64,000 nt of DNA from Metallyticus violacea. Lineage: Eukaryota > Arthropoda > Insecta > Mantodea > Metallyticidae. A model generated the notes under the pieces. The model was not told the DNA's origin. It searched no databases and worked only from the letters and a program-made list of their open reading frames with translations. The position numbers and the translations under genes were made by a program. How positions within the stretch are numbered: the stretch's first letter is position 1; each line of letters opens with the position of its first letter. This document shows positions 23,301 through 35,679 of the stretch, in pieces. Location of the stretch: positions 4,678,001 through 4,742,000 of the forward strand of contig CM060833.1 in assembly GCA_030762175.1 (NCBI GenBank), written 5' to 3'.

Positions 23301-23680
23301 AAGGATCACAAGAGGGTCTAAGATGGGCCGATATATTCATGAACATAGTAAGTAAAATAAGAACAAAATAAGAATTTAAATATACTTCCCGTTACAACAT
23401 TGTAATAATTGTACATTTGTATTATGAATACTTAACCTTTTCAAGTCATCTAGCAACAGACGAATGTCGATTGTCAGTAATGCCAATAGAGAAGAGCCAA
23501 ATAGGGTTTGGAAGTATTTCATGAATAGAATAAGAAAAACAGTAATATATAAGCGTAACTGAAATTCGTGCAAGAATTATTAACAATTGAATAAAATGTT
23601 ATCTTATTTATGAATATCTACCTATTCAGAAAGGTGAAAATGAAATAGACGAAAGTCTATTATTACAGTCGCTACGATTT

Positions 23681-23972
23681 TTTTTTTTTTTTTTTTTTTT
23701 GGTAGTGTTCAACGCCCGTTTTTACTTCTGGGGTACCACAGGCAGAGAACACTGGTGATACATGAAATAAAGTGATATATTGGGAAAGAATTTTTAAGGA
23801 AGGAAACGTTCCAGGCCTATGTTTAGGGTACCTCCCCGGCATTTGCCAGTTATGAGGACTGAGGAAAACCTGGAGAAAACCCCTAGTCAGGGAGGACGGT
23901 CCTGGTGGGATTCGAACCCCAGACCTCCCGCTCACGAGCCCGCGCCTTAACGACCTCGGTCACCCGTGGCGG
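23681..23972 (-). mobile_element. SINE-A copy 3 with short target-site duplication
   Basis: Full-length minus-strand SINE-A: poly(T) at 23,681-23,700 (the A tail), then GTGTTCAACGCCCG, the whole body, and the tRNA-like head ending ACCTCGGTCACCCGTGGCGG. GTCGCTAC occurs just outside both ends (23,668 and 23,972), consistent with a target-site duplication of at least 8 bp. The B box GGGATTCGAACCCC is intact. Confidence 0.93.
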
Positions 23973-23979
23973 TCGCTAC

Positions 23980-25160
23980 CGTTAGATTTACTAATACCAA
24001 CTGAGAAAAACAAAACAGTGAAAACATTTCACCAATCTGAACAACGTATTTATTGTCATTTATGGTTGCTTAGGCAGATATTGTTACATAATTTACAAAA
24101 TGAGATCAGGCTGTTTGGCTGAATACGCAAAAACAATTGATAGAGTGAATACGCATTAAGTTAGTTAAATTTATAATTACTGAAAACACAGAAAAGACGA
24201 CAGTGATGCGTGCTCAGGAATTATGTAGAGGTTAGAGTTGGCTACACTAACCACAAGACAAATGCACGTCGCATGATAAAACGGATTTGATATATATTTG
24301 ATAATCCGGCTCTGATTTTTCAAAATTGTTCACGATTGCGTGCGATACCAATAATAACAGTAGCGTGGAATAGGCTGAAATAAGATAAAACGGCGCGGCA
24401 AACACGAGGGGTAGTAAAGGTCAGTGTTAATCAGTGCTACCACCGCTTTTTGCTACATTATTCCTTTTTGGCGCAAATTTTTGAAAGTACGCGTATTTTT
24501 TTTAACAATCTTCTTTGATAACAAATTTTTAACAACGTATGACTTACAAATGTAAGCGTTAAATGAACGTAAAAATAAGTAAGACGTTTCAGCACTACCC
24601 CTTTGTATCGTCATTCCGTTAGGAGAGCACTGCGCCCGCCCAAATCCAATTTGTTGGAGTTTGCCTCGAAGGAATGGATGGTTTATTAAGGTGCGTCTAG
24701 ACGGACTATGGGGGGCCTTGAACAAACCTTCCCTCCGGCATTTGTTTCTAAATAGCTTCGACCTGGGAGGTTCCCTGAATAACAATGACTCCAGCATTCC
24801 AGCCCACGTTTAGGGGTGCCTGAGTAAAACGATTTTTTGAGTTAACAGAAAGTACCCACGGTGCCTTTAACCGGAAACTGCTGCTCTGCCGTAGCATCAA
24901 GGAAACCTATCCAATTTGCTGTACATGATTTCCCTTTCTCTCTAATTGTGTTCCCTAACCAGACACGACCAGGCAAAGCGTTTCTCCGCTGTTTCAACAA
25001 TCCGGGGATTCCAACTTCAGTTGTTGGTGTAACTTTTAACATCCGTTTCTAGTGGAGAAATCGGCTACACCTACCGCAGTGTACAGAAAGCATAAACTTC
25101 AAAGAAATGGAAAATTTATGTTTACCTTTAATAGACCGTAATGAGAAAGAAATTCTGTTG
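23980..25160. other. Unassigned intergenic stretch
   Basis: No transposase motif or known repeat of this window. The minus-strand frame 24,453-24,797 (114 codons) and the smaller pair at 24,842-25,052 show no domain signature. They may be chance frames or very old coding remains. Confidence 0.4.
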
Positions 25161-25162
25161 GC

Positions 25163-25355
25163 AGGCGTGACAGGCGCGGACTCGTGAGCGGCAGGTCTGC
25201 GATTCGATTTCCAAGAGCGTCCTCCCTGATACCGGTCCATTGCTCAGTTCTCATAAATGACAAATGCCGGGGAGTTACCCTAAACTTAGGCCTGATACGC
25301 TTTCTTTTCTTTTTTAAAAAAAGTATCCTTTCCCAGTTTATTAATTCATCTCTAT
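25163..25355 (+). mobile_element. SINE-A copy 4, truncated at both ends
   Basis: It starts in the middle of the tRNA-like head (GGCGCGGACTCGTGAGCGG). It continues through TCCTCCCTGA, CTCATAAATGACAAATGCCG and CTTAGGCCTG, and stops after the TATCCTTTCCCAGTTTATTA block. The family-specific 3' end (CACCGCCTG...GTTAAACA) is missing. Confidence 0.8.
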
Positions 25356-25359
25356 TATC

Positions 25360-26565
25360 GGATTTGTATGCACAAAAATATGCATGCTGTCAAAATCTTC
25401 AACATATGCACTAAAATTGTTAACTTTAAGCTTATAGTGTACCTTCATTCTCAGAAATAGTTGCTCGTAATTTGATTTGCAGTATCTCCAAAAATGCTCA
25501 GATGTAAATTTATGACGTTTATCGGTTAACACAAGTTTGTATGCTGAGAACGACCTTTCCATGTCTAAACCAGTTCAATGAGCAAAATTTTAAAGCACTT
25601 ACTAACTCTGGGAATTTTTTTTTTTCGGGGGGCACCAAGTTTTCACAAAACACAAAACTTTAATATCACGATTTCTTTCTAAAACACTGCACACTTAATT
25701 TTTCTGCTTACTTTAAAGTCTCAATATATTCTTAATTTTTAGAGTATTGATGTAAAGACAAACCAAATTTTTCAAAGATTTTTTATGGTGTCCATTAATT
25801 TCATGAGAGGAAAATTAATAAATAAATAAATTTGATAAAGAATAAGCAATTTTTCACGAATACGGTCATTCCTTCGGAATTTGCTAATAGTTAAGTACTA
25901 TATATTTAAATACTATCGTCTGAATGTTGGGTTCAGATTCTATGAAAGCCTAGAAGAACACATAAGCAACTGGGCCGAGCCAAAGGAATGTCTACACAGT
26001 AATGAAAATTACCACGAGGTCTGAAAGTTACTTAAAAAATCACTATTACGCACAATTAACACACAAATGTTAAGTAAATTCTGCTTTGCAGTCGTCCCTA
26101 CGCTCATGTCAGAAAGACCTTAGGGAAGGTTGACCTTGATATCCACACACTTTGCTGTCCTTGAGATAACCGACTTCCCCTGACAAGTTATCATAATGTC
26201 AGGTGATTACAGCAACGAAAACAATACTACGGCACGAGGTCAAACATGGTCTAGTGAATTTAAATTATTTTATTACAATATATTCTTGTATTTTTGCTAG
26301 CGAAATCGCTTCTGTGACCCACACAAGCATGATCTGGAAGCCCTTATATTCTTAGTAGGCGTTAAAATGAAAAATAAAATTACTTGCAGAAACAACATAG
26401 AAAAATAAAGAAGCAGAAATTAACAAACTCCGAACAGCACACAAATAGCGTCAATACTTCAAATGTCGGCCGTCGGTTGAAGCTGGTACCGCCGTGAAAA
26501 AGTCCGCAGCTATGATTGTCGTGTACGTCATTACTAACCCTTAAACACATTTACTGACCTTATCA
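25360..26565. other. Mostly unassigned; possible end of repeat X near 25.8 kb
   Basis: TTTCAAAGATTTTTTATG at about 25,770, followed about 95 bp later by TTCCTTCGGAATTTGCTAAT, resembles the outer end of X at 32.7 kb (TTCCTTCGGAATTCGCTAAA). The rest shows no recognisable feature. Confidence 0.35.
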
Positions 26566-26569
26566 AGCA

Positions 26570-27050
26570 ACAAGATGCTTGAACCACCTCCCTTCATTTT
26601 CCATACATTTCAGACATCGACTTATGAAATTACGCTGCAGTTCTCTCTGAGAAGAAATTTGTTCACGAATGTTATATTTCAGTTCATCTTATATGTGTGG
26701 CTTTGTCTTGACAACTTTTTATTTGAAGACCCAAACATAAAAATCGCAGGGCTTTAAACCGTGGGACCGAGGTAGCCATGTGTTGTTAGTGATGATTCTA
26801 TAGTCGAATATTTCATGAATTGCATGCAAGGAGAAATGGGCTGTATGTACCTACGTTCCTACGCTAATGAGACACCCCATTCCAATCTTTTGATCATGCA
26901 GGGGTTCTTCCTGAAGAAGTTTAGGCTTCTCTGAACTCTAGTATCCGTTGTTTTGCTAATTAACAGACCCACGTAGATAGAACCAAGACTCATCCGTAAA
27001 GAATTAGGTTAAGGTCAATTTCTTCATCATGTTGCACACTATTCAAAATG
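26570..27050 (-). mobile_element. DDE transposase relic, family C
   Basis: Minus strand, right to left: FSLHAIHEIF (about 26,835-26,800), then NTWLPRSHGLKPCDFYVW (about 26,790-26,735, third-Asp block). A C-terminal part follows (about 26,720-26,570) that also occurs at 37.8 kb. Frames shift several times. The 5' half towards 27,050 is degraded. It abuts the truncated mariner MA2, so MA2 may have been inserted into or joined to this relic. Confidence 0.75.
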
Positions 27051-27056
27051 CATTCT

Positions 27057-27616
27057 GCCTCTAAAGGCCAAGATCACTCAGTCAACCAAGAAGATCATGG
27101 CCACAATCTTTTGAGACTGACTCTTCATCGACTTCAAGGAGAGGAACACCACAGTAATGGGGAGTACTATGCTGGTCTACTGCACAGACTACGTGCTTCC
27201 ATCAAAGAGAAAAGGCGAGGAAAGTTGAGTGGTGGTGTGCGCCTTCTTCACGACAACGCCCCTGTGCACACAGCTCTTGTTGCAAAGGAAGCTGTGAAGA
27301 AATGTGGCTTCAAGGAGATCAACCATTCCCCCTATAGCCCAGTTCTAGCTCCCAGTGACTATTTCCTCTTCTCAAAACTTAAGAGGGACCTTCGAGGAAG
27401 GAAATTTAAGTGTGACGAAGAAGGGATGGATGCTGTTATGCCCATTTTGCAGACAAGACTTCTGACTATTTGGGGGGGGGGGAGTTGAGATGTTAATTCA
27501 AAGTTGTGAGTACTGTATTGCAGTAAAGGGGTAACTATATTGAAAAGTGAAATATAGTTTTTGTCTATATCATCCCTAGAAAATTGTTAGGCCGGAAACT
27601 TATGGATCTACCCTCG
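27057..27616 (+). mobile_element. Mariner MA2, 5'-truncated
   Basis: The right half of mariner MA starts just before the catalytic DNA segment (CCTCTAAAGGCCAAGATCAC) and ends with an intact terminal repeat (ACTTATGGATCTACCCTCG) plus TA at 27,617. The frame to 27,488 includes YYAGLLHRLRASIKEKRRGK, HDNAPVHTALVAKEAVKK (second Asp) and YSPVLAPSDYFLFSKLKRDL (third Asp). There are 34 residues between these two Asp, the mariner DD34D spacing. The frame ends in a G12 run. The DNA-binding half and left terminal repeat are missing. Confidence 0.9.
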
Positions 27617-27619
27617 TAG

Positions 27620-28290
27620 AAACAAAATTATAGTAAAAGTTCAACCTACTGATTTTCTAGATGAGTATAAAGGGAAAAACAAATATTGTGTGGGTGACAG
27701 AATAAATATTTCCTGTGTTGCAAAAGTAACATTTAGCCATTTCTATTCCTACGTATGAATGCTAGCCTCAGGTGAAACGTGGCAACAGCGCTTGAGTATA
27801 TACAAAGGTGGTCGGATTAGATAGCATGGCTTTGATATACAGCATGTTAACGTTATGAGCGTGGTCAGAATACTTAAAGATGAACTGGCGAGTGTTTCGA
27901 TGTAAGAAAGCACGTTTACCCTTCTCCACGTAGATGAGAATATTTTGACAAACTTTAGTTTTTTCCCTCGTACAACAAAAACAGAACGTGAACGTGAGAA
28001 ATACTGCGCGCTTGAATAGAGAAAATGTATTGATTTATACAAACTGTCAGGCGTTACGTTGCAACACAAAGCAATGCTGGTATCGGTTACAAACTTTCTC
28101 ATTAAAAATAATGATAAACAAGGGAACGGGAAACATATTTTTAAAGCCGTGTCTGTTTAGAAACTGTCTTTATGATGACAGTTTTTTTTTTTAAATATCA
28201 CTTTTTAAGGACAAACCAACTTTTGTTTCGATTCAGAAATATGTCTAAATGATCAACATCTCTACAATAAGAAACACTACAACTTTGAGG
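27620..28290. other. Unassigned stretch with two ORFs of unknown status
   Basis: A minus-strand frame of 117 codons (27,749-28,102) and a plus frame of 68 codons overlap here. Neither shows a recognisable domain, and I would not call either a gene. Confidence 0.35.
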
Positions 28291-28294
28291 CACG

Positions 28295-28548
28295 TCGACA
28301 CTAGATGGCAGCATTAGTGCGTTGGCAATTGGTGACATTCGAACGAACAATCGATGTTTACAATAGCGAAACAGCAGTTGCAAGATGCTACCCCCTCTGC
28401 GTGAGTGTAAACCCCCGAGCAGCGCTCCGTTGTACAAGTTTTGTGAGAAAAACACGTCAAGATGTTTACTATTGGGTACAAAAGTTCTCTGAAGGTCGGA
28501 CATGTATCGACCGGCCTGAGCAGCCACCCCCAAGTTTAATTGTTAAAT
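28295..28548 (+). mobile_element. Mariner-type N-terminal fragment, family E
   Basis: GTTTACAATAGCGAAACAGC at about 28,353 matches 10,670 exactly. The coding sense reads GQDVYYWVQKFSEGRTCIDR-like residues near 28,455-28,512, corresponding to the segment between the two HTH motifs. Similarity ends at about 28,548, where minus-strand family D begins. Frameshifted and partial. Confidence 0.7.
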
Positions 28549-28559
28549 TAAAGACACTT

Positions 28560-29410
28560 TTGCCCATCCTATTGGATGCAGTGTCTCTGCCCCAACCTTT
28601 TTCTGACATATCCCTCAGAATCGCCTCCGCAGCGTTCACGATGATTCTGTTGATAGAAAATGCCTTTCACGAAAGTGTTTCTTCACTTTGGGGAGAAGGG
28701 AAAAGCCACACGGGGCTAAATATAGATTGTAGGGAATGTGAGGGACACACTGTACATTAATTTTTGTGAGATATTCAGCAACAACATTTCGGATATACGG
28801 CCGTGCATTATCATGGTGCAGCATTCAGTTTGTTACACGAAAATTTAGTTTTCTGCATGAGATATGGCCTTGCAGAGAGCTCTACAGTTGTGTGTGCAGT
28901 TAGAACAGCTGGTAAACTGTTTCTTGAATATCGAAAAATGAGACGGCCATAATTTTTCATCAGAAGTAATGAAGGTTGCCACACACAGATTTGCTTTTAG
29001 GATCGAATTGATGTAGCAAGTTTAATAAGAAGTGATTACTTTTGAAAGAAACTCCACAACTTCCTGTGACATCATGCAAACCTCCGCGCGAACGTCCTTT
29101 TGTTTGGCAATTATCAGTGTTTGAACCCACCGAGCACAAACACCTCTCATGTGCAACGTTTCAGTTACCAATTGTGGGTGGCACCCAGTGAAATTTCCAT
29201 AATTTCTGAAAGTTATTCTTTCTCATAATGACAACAACGGGCCCACCTTCCTTTGAAATTGATTGTCTTTTCTCATTAACATTAAAGATCAAACTCTCCA
29301 TAGGCTCAGCCGATGATCTGTTGAGACGAAAGCAGGATTTCGTCAGATTTCACCTCCAGTTTGCTAGGTGGAACTGAACATGTCCCAACTTGCACAGTTC
29401 TCACAGGTGG
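28560..29410 (-). mobile_element. Mariner-type relic, family D
   Basis: Reading leftwards from 29,385: ACATGTTCAGTTCCACC, a degraded HTH start, then LHMRGVCARWVQ at about 29,155-29,115 (linker) followed by a KQKDVRAEVC-like block. From 28,824, MLHHDNARPYIRNVVAEYL covers the second Asp, and VPHIPYNLYLAPCGF the region where the third Asp should be. The third catalytic residue is Gly in this reading, which would abolish catalysis on its own. Frames differ between blocks. Confidence 0.8.
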
Positions 29411-29414
29411 AATC

Positions 29415-31390
29415 GGAAGTGACAACAATAAAGTTAAAATATAGGCATGAAAAATATTTTAATTCCTTATTGAACGCCCTGTAATTTCCATGTAAAATCA
29501 ACTTATATATTAATAAATAATTTAAATTTCAATCAAATAACTAAATAACTTGAACTTCTGCATGCTACTTTAAAGAATCCGAAATAAAAATAAATTATAA
29601 ATACATGAAAAAATTTAATTACATATAATTAATGCTTTGTAAAAATATATGTAGGAATATTAAAAATTATAAAACAAAGGAACGATCACGTGTGTCCATT
29701 TTACAAGACGCTACGAACAAACTCTGCATAGAAAACGAAAACTTTTATACAACAAATACTTGTGCTTGGGCAGTGCTTGGCCTAATCTCTACATTGGGAC
29801 TGTTTGGTATATGACTCTGAAGCTGAAATCTTGAGCAATTTCCGCTACGTTATGTTGCAAAACGAGTCTTCAGAAGGAAGAGAGAATTTATTCGAAAGTT
29901 TCGACCGCGTCGCGACAAACTTTGCTGTTAAACCCCGGACAAAGTCCTTCATGTAGTTTCGACTTGGGATGGCAAAGTTAAAGTCCTGAGGGCAATTATC
30001 GAAATTGCTGCCTATGTGAGAAACATTAGCAACTGCCATACAGTCCGTACAAAGTTAGGGACTTGCGGTGCGGCCAGATACATAACTTGCTAAAATCTTC
30101 GGTAAGGTACACTTCTGAAGCTCCAGTAATATTAACAGAACAACAAAATCACCTGTACACTTGTTAGTATGGGGTTGCAAAGTACACGTGTAGCAGAAAC
30201 CTTTGCGGAACAGAATTTTACTAATAACTACAAGCTACAAGTTCATACACTCGTAATGTATTAGATCATACTTTTCTGAACAGGGCCCAGCAAATTTCGG
30301 TTTGTTTTGGTCTTTTTCCATTCTGTTTAAAAATGTTGCCTGAAAGTTTGTACTGCCAGTTAAAATAACAGGTAGTTTATTGTAGCAGCAGTTTCTCCCT
30401 GAAAATAAAATTGTTTAATCTTTCTTCTAAAAACGCAATTGTCGAAATCGTTTAGATCAGTTATTCAGTCCTGAACTTTGTGCCTTTTTTCCCCTGGTGT
30501 ATTCTGATTTTGATTTTCTTGCTTTTTTGAACGTTATTTCTGAAGCTCCAGTGGTATCTGATATTAGCTTTTGAACTTTCTGAATATTTTTGAAAAAAAA
30601 AAAAATCTTCTGACGTAATAAGTTGTTTGCTTTTAGCATCTTTCTTCCTGTGTGCATATACACTTTAAACAATTTCTCGATTCCGACTGAGTAGTGGACC
30701 CTAACAAGTGGCATAATTGATCAAGGCTTACAAATTCACAATACTCACTAAGCACTCCGTAAGTTTTCAATGCATAGCGATTGTGAATTAGCTAGGACTG
30801 TCCCTCAGTCACCCCCCCCCCTTTACCCGCTGCTTGCGTGTTTTCATTCAGCAGAATAAATTGATAAATGAAGCGTTGTTTACCAACAGGACAAGCAGTC
30901 AAGGTCAGGTGCCCTGAGAGATGATGTACTCTGTAGGTATTTTGATTTCAGACGTCTGTCACTTAAAACAACCCCCTTGATAAACATTTTCTTGTGTCAA
31001 CACAGACCCCGGTCTTTCTTAACTTCGGTCACATTCAAGGCGGTCTACCGAAAAGAAATCATTTTGACCATACCTTCACAGCGGAATAAGAAGCGGAAAC
31101 TTGTCATATACAAAACGTCTGACTTAAATTAGCTTTTTCAAGCAAACGAATAACGTAACCAGAAACGAAATGCAGTGTTTGCACTCCTGAAACACGTATC
31201 ACATATCATGAATATAATATAAATGATGCGAGTTCGGGAACTTATGGACCGGCTTACGTTTTGTATTTGAAGACAATTGTGTGCGAAGATGAAACGGTTG
31301 CCTGTGTACAACATGGGCATCTCAACAAGTTTTACCCAATCAGGTATTCTCTTAAATACAAACTGTATCTAAAGTTGCAGAATATGCATA
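29415..31390. other. Long unassigned stretch
   Basis: No family of this window was recognised over nearly 2 kb. Short frames (60-85 codons) at 29,632, 29,845-30,039 and 30,457-30,714 have no motif. A C9 run lies near 30,813. Confidence 0.4.
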
Positions 31391-31394
31391 AAAA

Positions 31395-32398
31395 GTCCGT
31401 CATACAGAATCCTCGTAAACTAAGCGAACTCCCCACCTAATAGAGTAATTTTAATAAAGAATATAAAATCCAAATTATGGTAATAAAATAAAACAAGTTA
31501 TGGCATTACTGTATGGTATTAAGGGAACTAAACTACAATTCTTGCAATCTATAAGTATCACAAAACAGAAACCACATTTTTAAAAGTATTATTATTCAAT
31601 TACACTACAAAAATTAACGATACACTATTAATTAAATTAAATATATGAATGTTGATGGACAAAGTTATACTGTGTGGTATTTTTAAACATTTTAAATGTA
31701 AGCATGTTTACGAACTGAGCCCTTGATATCGTCTTTATATTCACTAAAATAGAGAGAAATAACAAAGTTTCGAGTTACATTGTGTATTCAAGATGATGTT
31801 CATATGTTTCAATAAAACAAAAACATGTTACTATTTAAAAACAATTGCAATGTACTAAGTAAACAAAAACAATCGAAAGTTACATCGATTTTCAGTGGCT
31901 TTGAAATTTAATTTAAATGTTATTAACATGTAACGTAAACGTTTTCTGAAGGTTATTACAGAGCGCTCTTACATACAAATATAATTCTCACACATCATAT
32001 TACATTAATATTTCACTTTTACTATCTTCACGACGATACTTTTGTTAAATATAAAACATATACATTGGTATAAATACAATTTATATGCTGAATTACTTTC
32101 TAATTTTATTTTAAAACAATTGAAGAGATAATTAAACGAAAGAGCGCTTATTAAATTTCGGTTTTCAAGTATACCCCCTACTCATAATGCTCCATTGCCC
32201 AAATGTTCAGAAACTAACATTTCCTTCGTTTAAATGGCATACACAGCATGTTACTGTGAAGAAACAAATATTGCTACTGTTAAAGCGACTTTTAGATTTT
32301 GGATTTAAGGTAACCCCACCCCACTCCTAATAACCCGATTTCCCTGATTTTGAGGAACTATTTTTCTTATTTTATTTCAATAGCATATACAGAGATTA

Positions 32399-32447
<49 letters not shown>

Positions 32448-32760
32448 AAATACAATAAAATCGTGGCGGTTAGAGCGATTTTTAAAAAAGTTTAAAACAA
32501 TGGTAACCTCCACCCCCCTTAAGATTCAATTTTACTGATTAAAGAACTCGACGAATCGTTCTTTAATTGACGATTATATGCCCAGTTAAGTCGAGAAAAA
32601 AGCAAAAATTGTAACCGCTAGAGCGTTAACGGAACACACCACACGTGTATCATTTATATTATTTTCAGTGTCATATTCGTTGCTTAATAGTTAGGATCGA
32701 TGAAACTTTTCAAAAATCTTTTCATGTGCACAATTCCTTCGGAATTCGCTAAAAGCGAGG
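31395..32760 (-). repeat. Repeat X, long form, copy 2 (core 1), inverted
   Basis: The reverse-complement arrangement of the 1.6 kb copy. It starts with the end block (AAAAGTCCGTCATACAG, TAAACTAAGCGAACTCC). The AT-rich core follows, with long near-identical stretches such as TTCAGTGGCTTTGAAATTTA and ACATGTAACGTAAACG. Then come GAAGGTTATTACAGAGCGCTC and four subunits marked by TAGAGCG-type motifs at about 32,142, 32,281, 32,471 and 32,619. A further outer segment ends TTCCTTCGGAATTCGCTAAA at about 32,736. The inner and outer ends contain GGAATTCGCT-like words in opposite orientation. Confidence 0.75.
32402..32446. repeat. 45-bp poly(A) inside repeat X
   Basis: Uninterrupted A45 within the third X subunit. 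The subunit spacing here is about 190 bp instead of about 140-148, so the extra length is explained by the tract. It could be a slippage expansion or the scar of an excised or deleted retroposon. Confidence 0.9.
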
Positions 32761-32764
32761 ACAA

Positions 32765-33550
32765 AATTATTATAATTTCTACTGTGCTCGCCGTGTACAT
32801 TGCAAAGAACGCCTGTGTAAAGTTTTAAGGCCCCCTTCCACTTTGCTGCAGGTTCCAGCGTAACAATATAAACCAGAAAGCCATTATCTAGAGGGCGCCA
32901 GTTGTGAACCTTTTCCCCGTCGGTCGTGTCGCCCTCTGCGAAAAGGGCAAAATCTGGAAGGGGTAGCGGCAATGAATCTCAAGATGCCAGCGCCCCCTCT
33001 GAATGCATTACTTGCTATTAAGGGTTTGAGGAGGGCTTGGTTAAAGCAACTATTGGGTAGAGTTGCTAAGCAACTGGCGGTACACGGGCAAAAGTTAATG
33101 GTGCGCGCCTGTTCGTTCCTGCTATAGATGATGCTAACATGGTAAATTACATTCGAAATGTGTGGGCCTATAAAGAAATATATTGATCTTTACTAAGGAG
33201 TAAAATAAATGTTTAATTACATACTTTATTTCTGTTTTGTGTTAAAATGATTTTTATATATACGTTCCGTCAAATAACCCAACGAAAGTAACCATACTTG
33301 ACAATGTCTCTGCAAAGATACTCTACAGTCCTGAGCAATGTAACTCGGATATATGTGTCGCTATTTAATTTTGGAGATTTGGAGAAAGTACGTGAGATGT
33401 ATTAGTAAACGTGATGTAATTTAGCGCATGTCACCCACTGCTGTAACTGCAGCAAATTCTTAAATCTGCCTAATTTCAACGAAATGGCGGGAAACTTTGT
33501 TAAGCGGCATGACTATTGGTAGCGTGATTCTAGTAACGGCATTGATCAAA
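32765..33550. other. Unassigned stretch
   Basis: Somewhat richer in GC around 32,880-33,120. The 93-codon minus frame (32,691-32,972) shows no motif. Confidence 0.4.
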
Positions 33551-33559
33551 TGAATGCAA

Positions 33560-34510
33560 CGCGCGGTTCTTTGTTTGCAGGTATCTTAAGTGATTGGTGC
33601 AACACGTTTCGTAGAAATTGATAAAAATGAGCATCGTGTAGTGATAAAACATTTTTATTTAAAAAAAGTTGACTGCGCCCTGATACAAACTGAACTGAAG
33701 GAAATTCGTGGTAGCTGGATAATGTATTTAAACGTGGCCGTACAAGCACTGCAGACGATGCACGTTCCGGAATGCACGTGCACGTGAGGTTTCTTCTGAA
33801 GAAATGGTCGTTAAAATTTATGGTATCGTGATAGAAGATCGTCGCATCAAGATTCGTGAAATTGCTGCGATGGTAGCCATCTCATATGAACAAGACATGA
33901 AGTTCATATGAAGAAGCTGAGTGCGCGATGGGTGCCGCGTTTGTTGACCCCAGACCAAAAATACTTGAGGAAGATATTTCAAAATTGTGTTGGGAAAAGT
34001 TGCAGCACTGCTGGCGTAGTTTTGTGGCTGTAGACGAAACCTGGATCCGCCACTACACCGCGGAAACAAAATGAAAGTCAAAACGTTGGGTTGACGAAAG
34101 TGGAAGTGTACCAATAGGACCTTTTTAGGTCCTTGTTGAGTTTTGTGGGCGGGAAAAGTGGTGGCAACCTTTTTTTTTTTTTTTTTTTAACTTAAAAGGT
34201 ATCATCATTATTGACTATTTGGAAAAGTATAAAAAGCGACTGCAACGTTATTGGACCTTTTGCGTTGCAAGTTGAAACAGAAGATTGGCGCGATAACAAA
34301 AGTGCACGAACTGGGTTTCGAAATAGTTCCCCATCCATCCCAATCCGCAGATTTGGCCCCATTTAAGTTCTTTCTCTTTGCTAAAACTGACTTGGGCGGA
34401 AAGAAATTTCCGTCAAATAAAGAAGTTATCTGTGCTGAAAATGGGTGTTATGCAGTTCGAAATAAATTATTCTTCTGAAGGAATAAAAAAAAAAAAATGC
34501 CATCTGCTGG
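33560..34510 (+). mobile_element. Mariner-type transposase relic, family I (irritans-like)
   Basis: Plus-strand blocks in order: RFVEIDKNEHRVVIKHFYLK at 33,605 (HTH start), MKKLSARWVPRLLTPDQKYL at about 33,910-33,970 (linker), a degraded first-Asp region with TPRKQNES near 34,055, and VHELGFEIVPHPSQSADLAP at 34,301 (just before the third Asp). KFFLFAKTDLGGKKFPSNK then follows; the normally Asp position reads Lys. The blocks lie in several frames, and a T20 run at about 34,170 interrupts the gene. The linker and C-terminal pattern resemble irritans-type mariners. Confidence 0.83.
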
Positions 34511-34689
34511 ACCAAATGTATTGAGCTCAAAGGACATTACGTCTGTTTATACCAGACTTATAAATCCGCCCTTGTAGGGAAACCTGAGCCCAAAAAATAC
34601 CTGTAAACATTACAGACAGCTTTTTCCGGCTGTGCTCCTGTATTATTAAAAGTTTATAGTTGGCTTTAGAGATGAAATGAGTAAGAGAA

Positions 34690-35090
34690 GGGGCACAAGG
34701 TATGTCTAGCATCTCACATGTAGAAGCCATAGTAAAGAATGGTCTTGCGAGTTACTTACAGGACGTTAGAGAAGTCCCCGATATGACCTTTCCACATGAC
34801 AACCCTCGTGAAGGTGTAGACCGGAAGATGAGTCCCAATTTGTTCTCAGCAAGTGACCATTCCAATTCAGGAGGGGGGGGGGGAAGTAGTTGGCAACTGG
34901 TACAGCACATTTTGGCTCCCAGGGTCTTCAAAACAACAGCAGAAATCTGAGTTGCTTCAGCACGACAATGCCTGTGCACACACCGCTATGAAAACAATTG
35001 AATTTCAGCAAGAACTGATAGTGACAATTGCGGTTCCACCTACCGTACAGTCCAGATAGGTCCCCTTTAAAGTTATCTTGCTGTTGAAGG
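34690..35090 (+). mobile_element. Mariner-type C-terminal relic, family J copy 1
   Basis: The + strand reads LLQHDNACAHTAMKTIEFQQ at about 34,951 (second Asp) and VAIPP/VPPTVQ remnants where PPYSPDLAP is expected at about 35,030. Upstream DNA (ATGAGTCCCAATTTGTTCTC, TTGGCAACTGGTACAGCACA) matches copies at 50.0 and 61.1 kb. G10 interrupts the segment near 34,870. Confidence 0.7.
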
Positions 35091-35418
35091 GTTTAACTGT
35101 AGCTACCAATGATAATAATACTGAATACAAAAAATTATAAAACTACAATATTGTATCAATACAAGATGCACAAGAAGAATTGTTAATTTTAATTTGTGAA
35201 TGAGGGGACAAACTCATGGAAAAGTTTTTCTTGGCGGACCCGGATGAAGCTGATCGCCCGTTTTGGTCCACTTGATGGTAGTAAAGCACAGGGTTTGTTT
35301 GTGTCATCACTTTCCACCTGCAGGTGGCGTTCCTATACTGTATTGGTGATATGCTGTTCAAGATGAGCGCACACGCTTTAGGTCATCGTTCTAGGCTCAC
35401 ATTCTATAAAATGGGTCT

Positions 35419-35675
35419 TCAGTGTTTAACGCCCGTTTTTACTACTGAGGCACCACAGGCGGTGACACTGATGATACGTGAGATGAAATGATATATTGGG
35501 AAAGGATTTTTTTTAAGGAAGGAAATGTTCCAGGTCTAATTTTAGGGTACCTATCCGATATTTGTAAGGACTGAGGAAAACCTGGAAAAAGCTTCAGTCA
35601 GGGAGGACGGTCCTGGCGGGTTTCGAACCCCAGACCTCCCGAGTCCGTGCCTTAACGACTTCGGCCACTCGTGCT
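35419..35675 (-). mobile_element. SINE-A copy 5
   Basis: Minus-strand SINE-A from AGTGTTTAACGCCCG at 35,421 to TTCGGCCACTCGTG at about 35,672. The B box GGGTTTCGAACCCC is present. Small deletions occur in the body and in the anticodon-arm region (CTCCCGAGTCC). No target duplication was seen. Confidence 0.9.
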
Positions 35676-35679
35676 TGTG

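Noticed and set aside
24453..24797. 114-codon minus-strand frame as a host exon
   Set aside because: No domain, no splice signals I could support, and the frame length is not exceptional for a window of this size.
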